Program-made: the position numbers and the translations under genes
DNA from: Onchocerca lupi
Taxonomy: Eukaryota > Nematoda > Chromadorea > Rhabditida > Onchocercidae
Assembly (NCBI GenBank): GCA_028564675.1
Contig: JAOVVO010000062.1
Location: forward strand, 124,001 to 188,000
Direction: 5' to 3'
DNA: 64,000 nt
In this document: positions 40,661-53,600 of the stretch, piece by piece
How positions within the stretch are numbered: the first letter of the stretch is position 1
How the letters are laid out: the number at the start of each line of letters is the position of its first letter
Notes under the pieces: generated by a model
Database searches by the model: none
Told to the model about the DNA's origin: nothing
The model's input: only the letters and a program-made list of their open reading frames with translations

Positions 40661-40984
40661 ACTTCATTTGTTTCAGTTTCCTTTTTTCTTGTTAACTATC
40701 ATATCATTTTTGTTATGATGACAGTAACAAAAATAAATTTCCGGTTCAATGAAACGAAATCAAAAAATGATTCTATCCGACACGAATTATATATCATTTT
40801 TTTGTTTTTAAATGGAATATCCAAATATCTGCCATGAAACATTTATTTCAACTTTATTTTATTAGTTAAAATTAAAGTGCTCAAGTAAAGAGATTGAATA
40901 TCGGAACAGAAAAAAAAAAAAAGAAAAATTCATAAATGAAAGTTTCAAAGTATGGGACAAAAATTTTTTGAAATCCTTTATAAA

Positions 40985-41395
40985 AGCTTCGAGGATAAAC
41001 AAATGAATGTATTGTATTATTCAAAAACGTCATAAAAAGATTACTGGAAGAATAATAATTATACGTAGAATAAAAATAGAAATGTAAATTTGATAAAAAA
41101 TTCATTTGTAAAGGTTTAGGGATTATCAAATAGTGTATTGCGTTTTTCAAAAAAGGTTATTATAATATGATTATTCGCAGAATATTAATTATACCATATA
41201 CATAGAAAAAAAAAGTATTATTTCCAATACTGACGTCAAAATAATGAAAATTATGAAATGAAGTTTTTCAATATCATTATTAAACATTTTTCAGGAGATT
41301 ATCATTGAGTGATATTTTTCGGTTTTTCAAAAATATCATAAAAATTAATAGCAAAATAATTAATTCTATCATGCATAGATGGATCGTATCCAATC
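40985..41395. repeat. Degenerate tandem array, about three units
   Basis: A block of the form GGATTATCAAA...GTATT...TTTTTCAAAAA...TCATAAAAA...AATAATTATAC...TAG occurs near 40993, 41118 and 41290. The units are strongly diverged and of unequal spacing. Confidence 0.55.
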
Positions 41396-41689
41396 AAACA
41401 ATCCAATTGCTTTTATCAAAATTGACATATTATTTAAAACAAACTTGTATATTAAATTTTAAATTCCGCTACCTTTAAAAATTTCTCATTTATCGCTTAT
41501 TTGATTAATTTTATCTTAATAAATTTCATCATTTGTAATCACATTGAAAGTTTTATAATTAACTGTTTGAAAAAAAAAAAAATCAAGCTTGCAAAAACAT
41601 TTTTGGCTGCATAATTAATCCATCTATTATTATAAAAAAAAAAAAAAAAAAGAAACTGGAAAAAAGTAATAATTATAAAGATGAGCAGA

Positions 41690-42520
41690 AAATTATACAA
41701 TAAAATAAAATTAAAACAAATGCATGTATATGAAATTAGTGAAAAAAAAAATTAATTCTAAAACAATTATTAGATAAGCAAAATTAGCACAGAATTATGC
41801 AGAAAATGGAATTAATAAAAAGGAATGTAGTAAATAAAAAATGAGTAAAATATTTCCATTACAAATAAGTTATCGCAAAATTTGTGGAGTAAAATTTGGA
41901 TAAAATTTAGCAAAAAAGCATGCAATAAATAAACCAAGTAAAAAACATCCATATAAATGAAAGTAGTTGTAAAAATATGTGCAATAAGTGAAATTAAAGA
42001 AAAGAATTTCATAATCAATGAAGTTAATAATTTTTATTAATTACAATTTAAGTAAAACTGAGAAAAAGAACATGCAGAAAATGAATGTAAAAATGGAAAA
42101 TTGTCCTGTAAATGAAATAAAAAATAAAACATGCAATACAGATTGAAATTAATAAAAAAACAAATAGAGGGTGAAATGAGGAAAAAAATACAATTAGAAG
42201 AATTGAATTAGAAAAAAAAAAGTTAGCAAGAAAAAGATGTACAAAATAAGGTTAACAAAAAAGAATATCGTAAATACGAATATATATATAAAAAAAAAAA
42301 GGAAAAAAAATAATGGATGAATTAAAAATAAAACGCATGTATAAATAAATAAAAAAAAAAATTAGCAAGAAAATATGTAGTTGGAATATTGCAAAAAAGT
42401 TAGGCATCAAGTAAAATAAGCAAAAAGGCATTCGACAAGTAAACAAAAAAAAGCAAAAATAAAAACTATAATAAGTGAAGCAATCATTAAAAATATCCAA
42501 AACTAAGATTACAAAAAGCA
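41690..42520. repeat. A-rich irregular repeat zone
   Basis: About 830 bp with extreme purine/A bias on the plus strand. It is built from short recurring words such as AATTAATAAAAA, GCAAAAAAGCATGCAA, AAATAAACCAAG and GAAATTA. The minus strand shows pyrimidine-rich open frames of up to 89 codons (42252-42521). The zone looks like decayed satellite-type DNA rather than a gene. Confidence 0.5.
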
Positions 42521-43604
42521 TGCATCTATTTTAATTGAGCCAAGCATAGGAGCCAAGATATACTTGGGAAATTTGAAATTTTAATTATCATATTTTGCAT
42601 CACCAAATAAACTTATTAAAAACTTCCAACGCTTTCATATTATTTATTGTTTATTTCTAAATTTCGGTGATTAGTTGAGATGAAATAATTAAAAAATTTT
42701 TGAATCAATGAAATAGCACTGGAACAATTACTCTAATCTATCATTGTACAAATGAAATGAAAGGAAAACAATTAGATTAAAATAAAAATTTACTTTGATG
42801 TTTTGTATATATTTGATAGTGTAGAGTTACTATATAGAAAATAATCTCTGATTTTTATATGATTCTATCGATGCTCTAAAATCGAATAAAATCTATTGTA
42901 TATATTTGTTATTTCAAAAATCAACTACTGATATGTTTTTGCAGAAAAATTCATTTATTGTCATCTTAATTTAAATATTTTGATACTTTTTTCACTTTTT
43001 TTTAAAATGTTATCGATACTAAAAGAAATCAAACTACTTACTTTTCAAGCGACACAGAAGAATCTGCGAATAAGTGTTTGTAGATTCATACCATCAAAAA
43101 GATAAATAGTCCGATAGTTATGGAATCTAAACATACTTCGAAGCACAAATAGGCAATTCCGATCATCTGCTTTTATCAACATTTATAAAGAATTGCAATG
43201 ATACAAGAACTGCTGCAATTCTCAAGCCATTTTCAATAGAAGTGATTTGAGCTAATAAAAATCGAAACCAAATATTAATTTTTGCTAAAAAAAAATCTTC
43301 CGATGTTGATGTCATTATTTTTCTGGATCAAAAAAAAAATAACCTTTGGTAATCACAAAAAAGTGATTTTTTCTTTTTCTTTAAAACGATCTTTTTTTCA
43401 CTATCATTCCTGTTTATGATCATTTCCGTTATTCAGCGCATGTTTTGCATATTCCAAATAGATTCGTCGTTTTGTTTAATGCAAAATTTCGAATCATTCC
43501 TTGATCAATTCCTGCTACTACCGTGGCAACCATTAACCTCCAAATTCCAGAAAAGCCTGATCCGGAATCGAAGAACCGGATTAAATAATTGCCGCGCATT
43601 TCAG

Positions 43605-44557
43605 TAGACGCGATCACTTCAAAAATTCGGAGCTCTGGGTATTTCACGGCTCGGGCTGTAGGTTCGTTTTTTTTTGTAGTTTCATCTCAAATATTCCTAG
43701 ATTTTGATGTGGATTTGGGATTCTGAATTCTTTTGAGGTCCAACATCTTCTTCATACATTTTGCTTTATGAATCCATCAATTCTGCAAACTTTAGATATG
43801 AACTGAAACGAACGATCAGATGTTGAAAAAATCTAAATTCAGCCTAATTTAAATTTGATGGAGCGAAATAAATTCTATTCCTTCTCCTTATCTATAATTC
43901 TTATCTCTGTAATTTTATTACTTTTTTTATTCAAAAATTCCCTTTTTAATTCTTATCCAAATGATTAGTATTGAATTTTTCAAGATTCGTGATATTGCAT
44001 TGATTAATTTAGTTTTTTTTTTTCTTTTTTTCTTTTATTTCATTTTTAAATTTAATTTGAATTGTTTTTTTCCTCTCTTCCATTTAATTAATTTTTCTAT
44101 CTAATCAAAGAATTAGCTCCTGTTTTTCCTTTTTCTTTTTTTGAAAATCTTTCAAAGTATTAATATTTTTCTCTATGTTTTTTTTTTCCATTCTTAAAGA
44201 TACTTTTCATATTATTAAGCTAAATGAACTAGTTTATCATAATTAAAGAGATGAAGGAAAATAAGAAGATATTTTCATCTTGGCATTTAATTATTAATCA
44301 TTATTATTGAATTGAACTATCAGATTGATATTATAACTTGACGGCGTGAAACTGTAATCTCTCTATTTTTCACTCTTTTTAGATTTTTTTTTTTTTTTTT
44401 TTGAATATTGTATTTATAATCATATTATTGCCAAAAAACAAATATTTACTCAGTTTATCTTGAAGATTTTCTCAAGACTGGTTAGAAGTACAACATCCCA
44501 TTGATTATCCGGAATATCATGAAGCGATGTTATATAAAATTTGGGCTCGTTTAATTG
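43605..44557 (+). other. Two coding-like exons of unknown gene, upstream of gp210
   Basis: Segment 43605-43661 follows a TTTCAG acceptor and reads DAITSKIRSSGYFTARAV. Segment 44477-44557 follows a CTCAAG acceptor and reads WLEVQHPIDYPEYHEAM then LYKIWARLI up to a GTAATT donor. Joined in phase (G plus AC gives Asp) they form one open stretch of 46 residues with normal amino-acid composition. In this frame the next acceptor (44618) reads on for 25 codons and stops, in a frame different from gp210. They may be leader exons of gp210, part of a separate small gene, or a decayed exon pair. I do not recognise the sequence. Confidence 0.4.
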
Positions 44558-44616
44558 GTAATTACACGATTAGAACAGAATATCGTAACATTTCATTATT
44601 ACAATGTATATATTTC

Positions 44617-44622
44617 AGATAG
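44617..44622 (+). promoter_or_regulatory. Splice acceptor just 5' of the gp210 start
   Basis: ATTTCAG ends at 44618 and the gp210 ATG is at 44623-44625. A TAG in the gp210 frame at 44620-44622 shows that translation must start at this ATG. The site fits a spliced-leader acceptor; cis-splicing to the upstream coding-like exons is the alternative. Confidence 0.6.
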
Positions 44623-47600
44623 ATGTCTGAATTTCATTGTTTATTGCTTCGATTATTATTATGGTATTCAGTGCTACTTACAGATAGTTATCGGTTAAAT
44701 GTGCCACGGGTGCTTTTACCATATCATCCGACTGTTCATGTAACCTTTGACCTAATTGTCAGTGATCCGTCAAATGGATGCTTCACATGGTATGTATAAT
44801 TCGTGGTATCGCTTAATGAAATTATTCAGTTAGATTCTTCAAGCTGATTAAAGGAATGATTACTGAAATATATCAAATTAAGTGGGTAAATATTAGATCA
44901 AGGTTAAATATTAGATCAAGTTTTTAAGAGAATTATTTTCTGTTTAGATTTCAGATGAGAATTTGGAATGACCGATGCTGCTTCTTGGTTTCTAGGCATT
45001 TTCAGGATAGTTAAAATATAATTATTTTAGGAGATCAACTCGACCAGATACTGTATCAGTAAAAGCCGTTAATCCGATAGGAATAAAAAAATGTTCAGCA
45101 GAAGCTCAAATTGCTGCAACTTCAAAATATGCTGAGGAGCAAACAGTTGTTGTTTTTGCGGAAGATAAAGGTTATATACTTAGCTAATTTATGATTTTAA
45201 TTCCAAAAATTAAACTGAAATTGAGGAGGAGTTATCGAACTTTGCCTTTGATAATATCTGTCTCTCAAGGTTTGTCCTTGCAACCTTCCAAATTCAGTTA
45301 TTATTAGAAACTTCTTTAGTGGTAATTGCTAATCTGTGCTTTATCAATTCTGTTGTCATCCGATTACTTTTCTAGATTACCGTTTCAGAAAAATATTCGT
45401 TCGGTTCCCTGTTAATAGCAACGAATTTTGTACATTTATGGAAAAGGTTTTATCTACCCTATCTACAACGCCGTAAATGGGATTTCATAAAAGTTAGGCT
45501 TTGCTGCAAATGCTTGATTTTTTTGCAGATGCTGGCATAGTTTTAAGCTGTGGCGTGACAGTTGATGTGATACGAAGCATAACAGTTTCAACTACTACGA
45601 AAGTCTTATTTCTAGATGCATCACCAGCAAAAATTTCTGTGCATGCATATAATGCTGAGGGTTAGTAATTTACTGTTGCTTGTAAATTTTTGAAGTGAAT
45701 TAAATTATGCATCAGATTCTTGACAAATATTTCATTCATTGATTAAACTTTAGAATGGTTTCAGTGGGAAATTTTGACAATTTAGAATAATTGAATTTTG
45801 TTCGAATAGTGTTGAGGCTACTGATTGGTGCTTGATATTTGACAATGCTTTAATTTTGAATAATACATTATAATAGGATTTGTCGAAATGGGATGATAAT
45901 ATTCATGAGAAGTAGCAATTTAGAAAAAGAGGATTTCAGGAGGTGATATATGTTTTGTGATCCATTGATTTTATTTTTTTTTTCTCCACAGCTGAATATT
46001 TTTATATAATAATTAAACTAGAAAAGTAAAACGAAAAGTGAAATTGAATATTAGGAGTTATCTGAATATTAGAAAATTAAAAATTAGGAGCTATCTTTCA
46101 TCTCCTACTTTTTTTTTTGATATTCACTTTTTTAGATTACTGATTAAAATTTTGAAAACATTACCAGTATAGTGTGTATTTCTTCCTTAAGATTTTAGTG
46201 CCTGATGCCCTCATAAATTTCCTTATTGAAATCTAAATAAAACATTTAATCATGGAAATTTGAATAAAGTATTTATAGGTGATATGTTTACGAATCTCGG
46301 AGAAATTCCATTTGAGTGGCATTTGGAATCATCGTCCTTATCGGAAAAACCTCTTCGGATTGTACCATTTTCGCAATCAAAATACGAAGCACCTGATGGC
46401 GTGCGTTCGTTGGAAGAAAATAATAAACGCGGTTGGTTTTAATTTCTGCAAAGTTTATTAAGCATAAAAAAGGATGTGTAATGTTACCAAAAAATATGCG
46501 AATTAGTTTATTCTTATATTGGATATACTTATTCGATGACTTGACTATTATTTGATTAAAAATGCTATCCTTTAAAATGCTGGTTTTCATGTTTAATACC
46601 ATTTCGTATATGTTCTGTTTAGCAGAAAAATTTTTATCATGGTAACCATATTTATTAATATTGATGAATCAAAAAAGCTATTATTGTTTATTTTGTATAT
46701 TTTTTATTTTTGATGGTGTTAGTACGAAACGAACGCAATATGAGTTTATATTTATGACTTTTTTATTTGGATTGATTTTTCTTTTTTTAAATTATGTTTT
46801 TTTCTTCTTCTTTGGTTCCTTTTGGTTTACCAGATTACTCATTTATTTTAGATATTTTTTGATGTTTTCATATTTCCAGGCCATGTGATTTTAGTTGAGG
46901 GTATATCTACGGGTGCTGCTGCTTTGAAAGTAAGGCTGATTGAACCGAATTTCGAGGTTGGTTATCATCGTTTTCGTGATATTATATTTGCTCTATCAAT
47001 TTAGTTAATAACATTTGTTATTGTTTAATATAGTGTTCTCAGATATCAGTTATTTTCTTTTAAGAATGTGGAACCTCAAAAAGTGGATTTCGTAGTAGTC
47101 GCAAACATCTTATTGATACCTTCTCAAGATATATTTCTTCCTCTTGGATCACATATTCATTATACCGCAGAGATAGTTAAACAGAGCGGTACAAAAGGTG
47201 GGATCTTTATGTCTCATTCATTTATAACTTGCATCTTTAATTTATTTTATGGATTCGGAATATATTTCGGAATAATATTTATTATTTTCCACAATAATTA
47301 ATTGTATGTTTTAATGTTGCAGCGATACAATTACCATCAAGGCAATATAAACTAATGATTAAGGATCCAGAAATTTGTTCGCTGAATTCATTATCGTCTA
47401 TAGTTTCAGCTACAAATTACGGAGTAACCGAGATATCACTGATTGATGAAAGTTAGATTTTTATTGAAATGAAATCATTTTGTGTTTTCACAAACTGTAT
47501 TTTAATGTAGAACGAATTTTTAATTTAATTTTTGACTCATTTGGAATATATGCTTTTTATTTTGGCTTCTTTATTACTTGTTTTATCGATTCCGGTGATG

Positions 47601-50600
47601 ACATAGAATGCAGAAATAATATGTTATCTTTATTTTTGACGGCGATATTTCGGTTTATTTTTTGAAATTCGTAATAGCGGAATAAGTATCTTCCGTTTAG
47701 AGCTTTCTGGTTTATTAATTAATACGAAAATATAGTTCTTTAATTCTTTCATTTCAGATGTAAAATTATTAAATGCTTTAAAGCCTCCATCTGCTCGAAT
47801 CCATGTTGTTGAACCATCGAGTTTACATATCAAAATTAGCGGCAATTCATGGTATCTGGAGATAGGGCACGAATATGATATTTCTTTTGTTGTAACTGAT
47901 GCTGATAATAATGTTATGTATATCCCAGAGGTCAATTTTATATTTTGTTTTATAGAATATCATTTTATTCTAAATTTTTTCTTTATTGTTTAAATAGATT
48001 ATTTAAATTTGATGATATATCTTACAGAATGCAATTTTCGAAAGTGCTATATCTAAAGAATATTTCAAAGTGATTAGTAAATCACGTAATGGATCATATT
48101 TTAATGTGAGAACTATAAAGAGTGGGACTGCAGAACTACGAGCAGCATTTGTATCAGTTATGAGTTCGGTTAGATCTTTTGATATTATCAGTGCTTGCAA
48201 ATGTCAGAAAGAAAGAGATTATAGTTTTTATCATAAAAATTTATCACACTGATTCATTTTGATCCTCATTTTGTTTATTTATAAATTATTTATATCGTGA
48301 TGAATATAATTACTATTAAAGTATTTCACTGAAATTTTTTATCTTATAGGAAGGAGAATTAAGGATATCATCATCGATAAAGGATGAAGTAACTGTTGTG
48401 ATATCAGAGCCGATTGAAGTAATACCGCCGTTCGTCGCCTTTCCATACATCGATGCTAAAAAAATTCATTCTAAGAAACTTTTGGTTTGTTTCTTGTGAT
48501 ATATTTTAAATATAATTCAAATATCGTTGTATCACCAATGCTATTTTTATCATAAGATAACAGAAGCTCTTTTCAGGCGCGAGGTGGTACGGGATCATTC
48601 ACATGGTCAAGTATGCATCCAGAAATTGCTTCAGTAGATTCCAATGGGATTCTGCTGACTGGAAATCTTGGTGAGACAGAGGTAATTGCACAGGATGTGC
48701 AAAATAATGCTCATTTTGGGAAAGCAGTTGTCCAGATTTTGCAACCAAGCGGAATCGCTTTCAGCAAATCGCGTCTGGAAGCTGAGGTACATTAAATTAA
48801 CTCAGTATTTTCTAAACATAGTGGAAAGATTTTCTTTACAGTGAAAATTTTCTTTATTTTCTATAGTTAGAATTTTCCTAGTTAATTTACAAACAGAATC
48901 AGCGATGTTATCATTACTTAATTATTGGATTATTTTAAAATGCGAAGCTTCATTCTATATATAATATACCAATGGCCACCATACATTTCAAAACAGCATT
49001 TCACCCTTATACCTTAAAAAAAAAAAGATCGCTAGTCGATATTACTGATATTACTCGTTGAATAATGTAGCAAAGATGACGAATTTCTAATGTTTTAGAT
49101 ATAAAAAGTAATAGATTACATTAAAAAAGTAAAGTTCTTATTATCCTGTAAGATTAAGTTAATTCAGTCGATATATTTCAGGTTGGTAGTGATTTAATCC
49201 TATATATTTCTCTTTACGCCAATCCAGGAGATAGAAAAGTGACTATATCCGATTGTCGTCGTGTTGATTTGTCGATGAGAATAAAAGACAGTGGTATTTT
49301 TCGGATGGTATCAGGTAAATTGCTTAGTGAAATTTTAAAATCTAGTGTATTTCAAAAATGAAAATATTTAATTTGTATATGTGTGCCACATTGCGAATCA
49401 GTGAATGTTCAGGAAGTTGTGGAGAAATGCCTGCATACGATGATGGTTGCTGCGGCTTTATACTTACTGCTGTTACTTCTGGTGATACCATTGCAACTGT
49501 TCACTTTGGTAATATGTCTGCTTCGATTCAGATTTCCGCATATCTACCATTGAAGGTTTGTTCTTCATGCATAATATATAATTAAGTCGTCAGTGTTTTC
49601 TATAACTAAGTTATCTTATTGAATATAAATACCATTATTGATTCAACTATCCTTTATTATGTGTTCTGAAAAAGTAAGAATATTTAAATACAAATGGTTC
49701 TCATATACTGTAAGTTAGCTAATTTTTTAGCTGGAGATACCTACGGAAATATTTGTTATGCTTGGCAGCAGCTTTTTTATCCGTACATCTGGTGGTCCAA
49801 GACCATGGATTCTGGATCCATCGAAATATTACTCAAAATGTAATTTGCCTTTATTGTAATTGTCTTAAATTTGGATTTAATTTTCAATCTTCAATCTGAA
49901 TCCAATTTTTATTTATTTCTATAGATGTTGTTTTACAGTAATCTACAGTAATACATCGAATTTGATCGCTAATGTTGACTTTTCTTCTCAGGATGGCCAA
50001 ACTATGGCCATGTGTAAGGATAGTAAAGGAGACGTGGTGAGCTTTTTATACCTTATCAACTAGAATATAAGCATACTGTCTAATCATTCAATGGCAAAAA
50101 AACATGTTCAAATGAGAAATTTCTGAAAAGCCTTACGCTGTTAGCAAATCATTCTATAGCTCCATTCGTTAATTATAATCTTCAATGTTGTAAAAGTTGA
50201 TTCTTCAAAACGGTTCATTGTTTTAGGATTTTTTTGGAATAAACTATTGTTCTGCTTTTCAGCTTATCGCTGTTGTTGTTGGTAATGAAGCTTCTCCCAC
50301 GAATCCGCTACCCGCTAAGGCTGAAACAAAAATAAGAGTATGTTGTGTTGTTCCCACACGACTATCCTTATCTTTGTTAAGACCTCATCAAAATAAATGT
50401 CCGACAAACGTGGTTTGTTTTCTTTCAGTAATAAAATTTTTTTCTTTTTGAAGTTCTTAATTTGATTTATCTAGGAATATTGCTTCTTTTCTTCAGAAAA
50501 GCTAAGAAGACTGAAAAAAATTTTTTCATATAGCTTACATATTGTAGCGTGCTGTTAGTTGCATTCAACCATCTACATTAGCAGTATCGGCTTTCGGACA

Positions 50601-53600
50601 TTGCGAATCCGGACCATCGATGGGATTAGAAAAGCAGCTTGATTCGCTGATTTCTCTAAAAGTGAATTGGAAAATAAGTGATAAAAATATGGCAAATATT
50701 GAAGAAAATAAAGAAAGTAAATTAAGCGAAGGTAGTTCTTTCAAATCTTACTATGCATATATATCTATATGTGTAAGTTCCATTAAGAGTCTTCCTAACT
50801 ATTATTTAATAAAAAGCGAAAGATTTGTAACTACCAAGCCATTTTTGAAATTAATTGTAATATTTGTTCGTTTAAGAGAATGAACATTTCCTTTCTTTGT
50901 ATCATAACGCTTATAGTTTCGGGACCTCTCAAGGAATTTATTCCAGTCAGTTAATTAAGGAATCGTTTATTTGCACTCATCTATTATCTGAACATTTCGA
51001 TGTTTAGTACGTGGCATTCTGAAACCGCAGGAAGTTGTTGGCAAAGTGGAAATTATCGCAACAACGCGAGGATATAAGATTGGAAATCGACAATTTCATT
51101 TACCACAAGAGTTGCAAAGTAAAATGCAAATAGATCTGGTTCAAGACGCGGAAGCAGTGCCGTCTGTAGCGGTATTGCTAAATGAGAAAGGAGCTTCAAA
51201 AACCATTCGACTAGAACACGGTTCAGGACATTTCGCTTTGATAGCTTATGATTCGAGAATATTGGATGCCAAGATATCCAATGGAATTGTGCAGGTGAGG
51301 AAATTATATTACGTTTCTACGAGATTATATGATAAAAGAAGTTCTCACTTAATATACTATTCCTAAATGTTTGTCTGATTTCACTAAACACTACTTTTGT
51401 TTTAAATATAATCATACCAAATCACTATATTATTTACAGTCTTATAATAACATCCTTTATCCTTTAAAGGTGAGTCCATTGGCTGTTGGTAAGTCGAAGC
51501 TCAAGTTTATGGACTTATGTCTCAACAAAAACTTCACAGCTACGGTTTCGGTAACAGACGTGGAAGAGATTTTGATCGAAGCACCTGAATTTGTAAGTAC
51601 CAATATTCCCTAAATTTCGCATTTCGTGAGTTTTTTGAAGTATTGACGTCTTCCGCCACTTGATTTCGTCTGTTTTACCAAATGGTAAGAATTGGAAAAT
51701 AACCTGATTTCTCTGATTATAGCCAACCAAAATGTCATTAATTATTCTTTTAATTTATTGATTTCCTTTGATTTGTGAATCCTTCTCCAAAGAACCTTGC
51801 ATTTTAGATAGCGCTAGATACCGAACAAGAATTACAGCTTAAAATTCGCGATATGGAAGGTTTTTTCTTTGTAACAGATGATGCTGATATAATGAATGTG
51901 CAGCTAAACGCATCATCCAATGTTTTAATTATAACCAGGTATTTTACCTTTTTTTTGACATTTTTCATCCATAGTATTTTCTCTTAAGTTGTATGCCACG
52001 TATATTCTTGTCATATGATTAGATGATGCTCATGATATAAATTTTTGAAAATGCTGCTTATGACTGATTGCAAGCACATATTTAAGGATTGATGCTCTAC
52101 ACTACATTTTACGTGGTAATGTTGTTGGTGTTGTAACACTTCGCGCTTCCGCTCGACGTACTAATGGGCGAATATTGCAAAGTCAATCTCATAGCATTCA
52201 AGTTTATGCACCGTTGCAGTTGCAGCCAAAACTGATAACTCTTATTCCTGATTCTGTTTTCCAGGTACCATAATTTACTTGATATTGGCCCTTAACCAAT
52301 GAAAACTGTCTAGAACAGCTATTTTGCAACTAGAAATACTTTGTTGCGTTCTATTAATTAATGCAGCATAGGAATTCGAATGAGTGAATTTTATTGACGG
52401 AATGAACAAAATTTTTCTTTTAGAAGTATTGTTATTCGGAATGTCAAACATTAGCATATGAAAAAGCAATGATTTAATACTCCATAGTAATATCATTGCA
52501 GTTAGAGATATCCGGTGGACCACAGCCGTTGCCACCTGTGCAATATCGTCTCAATAATACTTCAGTAGCTGTTGTGAGATCAGATGGACTGATAACAAGT
52601 AAAGCAGTTGGATATACGAAAATTATAGGCTCTGTTAGCCTAGACAACAATTTCTCATCCATTGAAGAAGTATCTTCATCTTTGCTTTAAAAAATTTTTT
52701 ATCAAATATGGTACATATTTTATGCATTTAGAAGAGAATTTAAATAATGGCTTTAGCAATCACATTTGCGACACAGATAATTTAGGTGAATAATTATTTT
52801 AGGATCAAGTTATTGTTAAAACAGTGTTACTTACCGGAGTCCACATACAGCTCTCTACTTCACGGATACAAGTTGGTCATAAAGGATGGGCTCGCGTTGA
52901 TGGTCTTAATGAAAATGAAACACCGTTTTCATTTGGTGGAGCATTATATCCGTTAAAGATCTCCTGGAGGATCACCACACCAGGCATCGTTGAAATCGTA
53001 TCGCCAGTTGATGTAAGTATTAACGATGGTTCCTGTACGGGACTTAGAAGAGTCTGTATCAGAAGCTTTCGTTTTTAATGGATTGTAATTTTGGATATGA
53101 TATATTTATTAAACGAGGGCAGCAGTTTTGCAGTGCACTGTTTATTATTGGCAAATTAGCAAACTGGATACAGCTAAACCGAAAAGAAAAGTTTGTAAAT
53201 TGAGAACGAGGTCAAAATTTTTATTAATTTGGATCTAATTTTAGCCAGAGTAATTATTGTTTTAACAGTAATATCATTTGCAGGCTTTCATGACTGAATC
53301 ACTTGAAAATCGATTTCAAATAGAACTAGAAGCATTGGCAGTTGGACAGGCGGTGATTCACGTCTCAGTGACTGCTTCCAAAAATTCGAAGGTATTCTCC
53401 AAGGAAGTCAAGCATTATGAAGATCAATTGATAATCACAGTTACTGAACCGTTACAATTAACGATTCCATCGCGGAATCCTCTTGCATTGCGTCTCTCTC
53501 CGGATGCAGAACTTGATTTAAAAAGCAACAGGTAATACTGTAGTCATATTTAGTCCTTATTACGTGGTTCTCGATTTTTTTCTTTTTTCAGCTGCAGCAG

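Larger units (their letters stand above)
40359..43604. other. Repeat-rich intergenic region
   Basis: About 3.2 kb without a supported gene. It contains the second copy of a diverged duplication (40496-40660), a degenerate tandem array (about 40985-41395) and a very A-rich, irregular repeat zone (about 41690-42520). Open frames of 60-90 codons here are products of base composition. A short minus-strand stretch near 43190-43251 looks coding-like but lacks a workable exon structure. Confidence 0.6.

Noticed and set aside
42252..42521. 89-codon minus-strand frame rich in Phe, Ile and Tyr that looks like a membrane protein.
   Set aside because: It is the translation of the A-rich repeat zone read in reverse, with no splice sites or conserved pattern.
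43190..43251. Minus-strand peptide QITSIENGLRIAA, which resembles the start of mitochondrial processing peptidase/UCR core proteins.
   Set aside because: The match is short. The frame runs into a stop within 20 codons and the following family blocks are absent, so it is probably chance or an unrecognisable relic.
43652..43675. GGTTCG followed by a T run, like a Pol III B box and terminator.
   Set aside because: There is no A box, no cloverleaf and only six matching bases, so no tRNA-type gene is supported.
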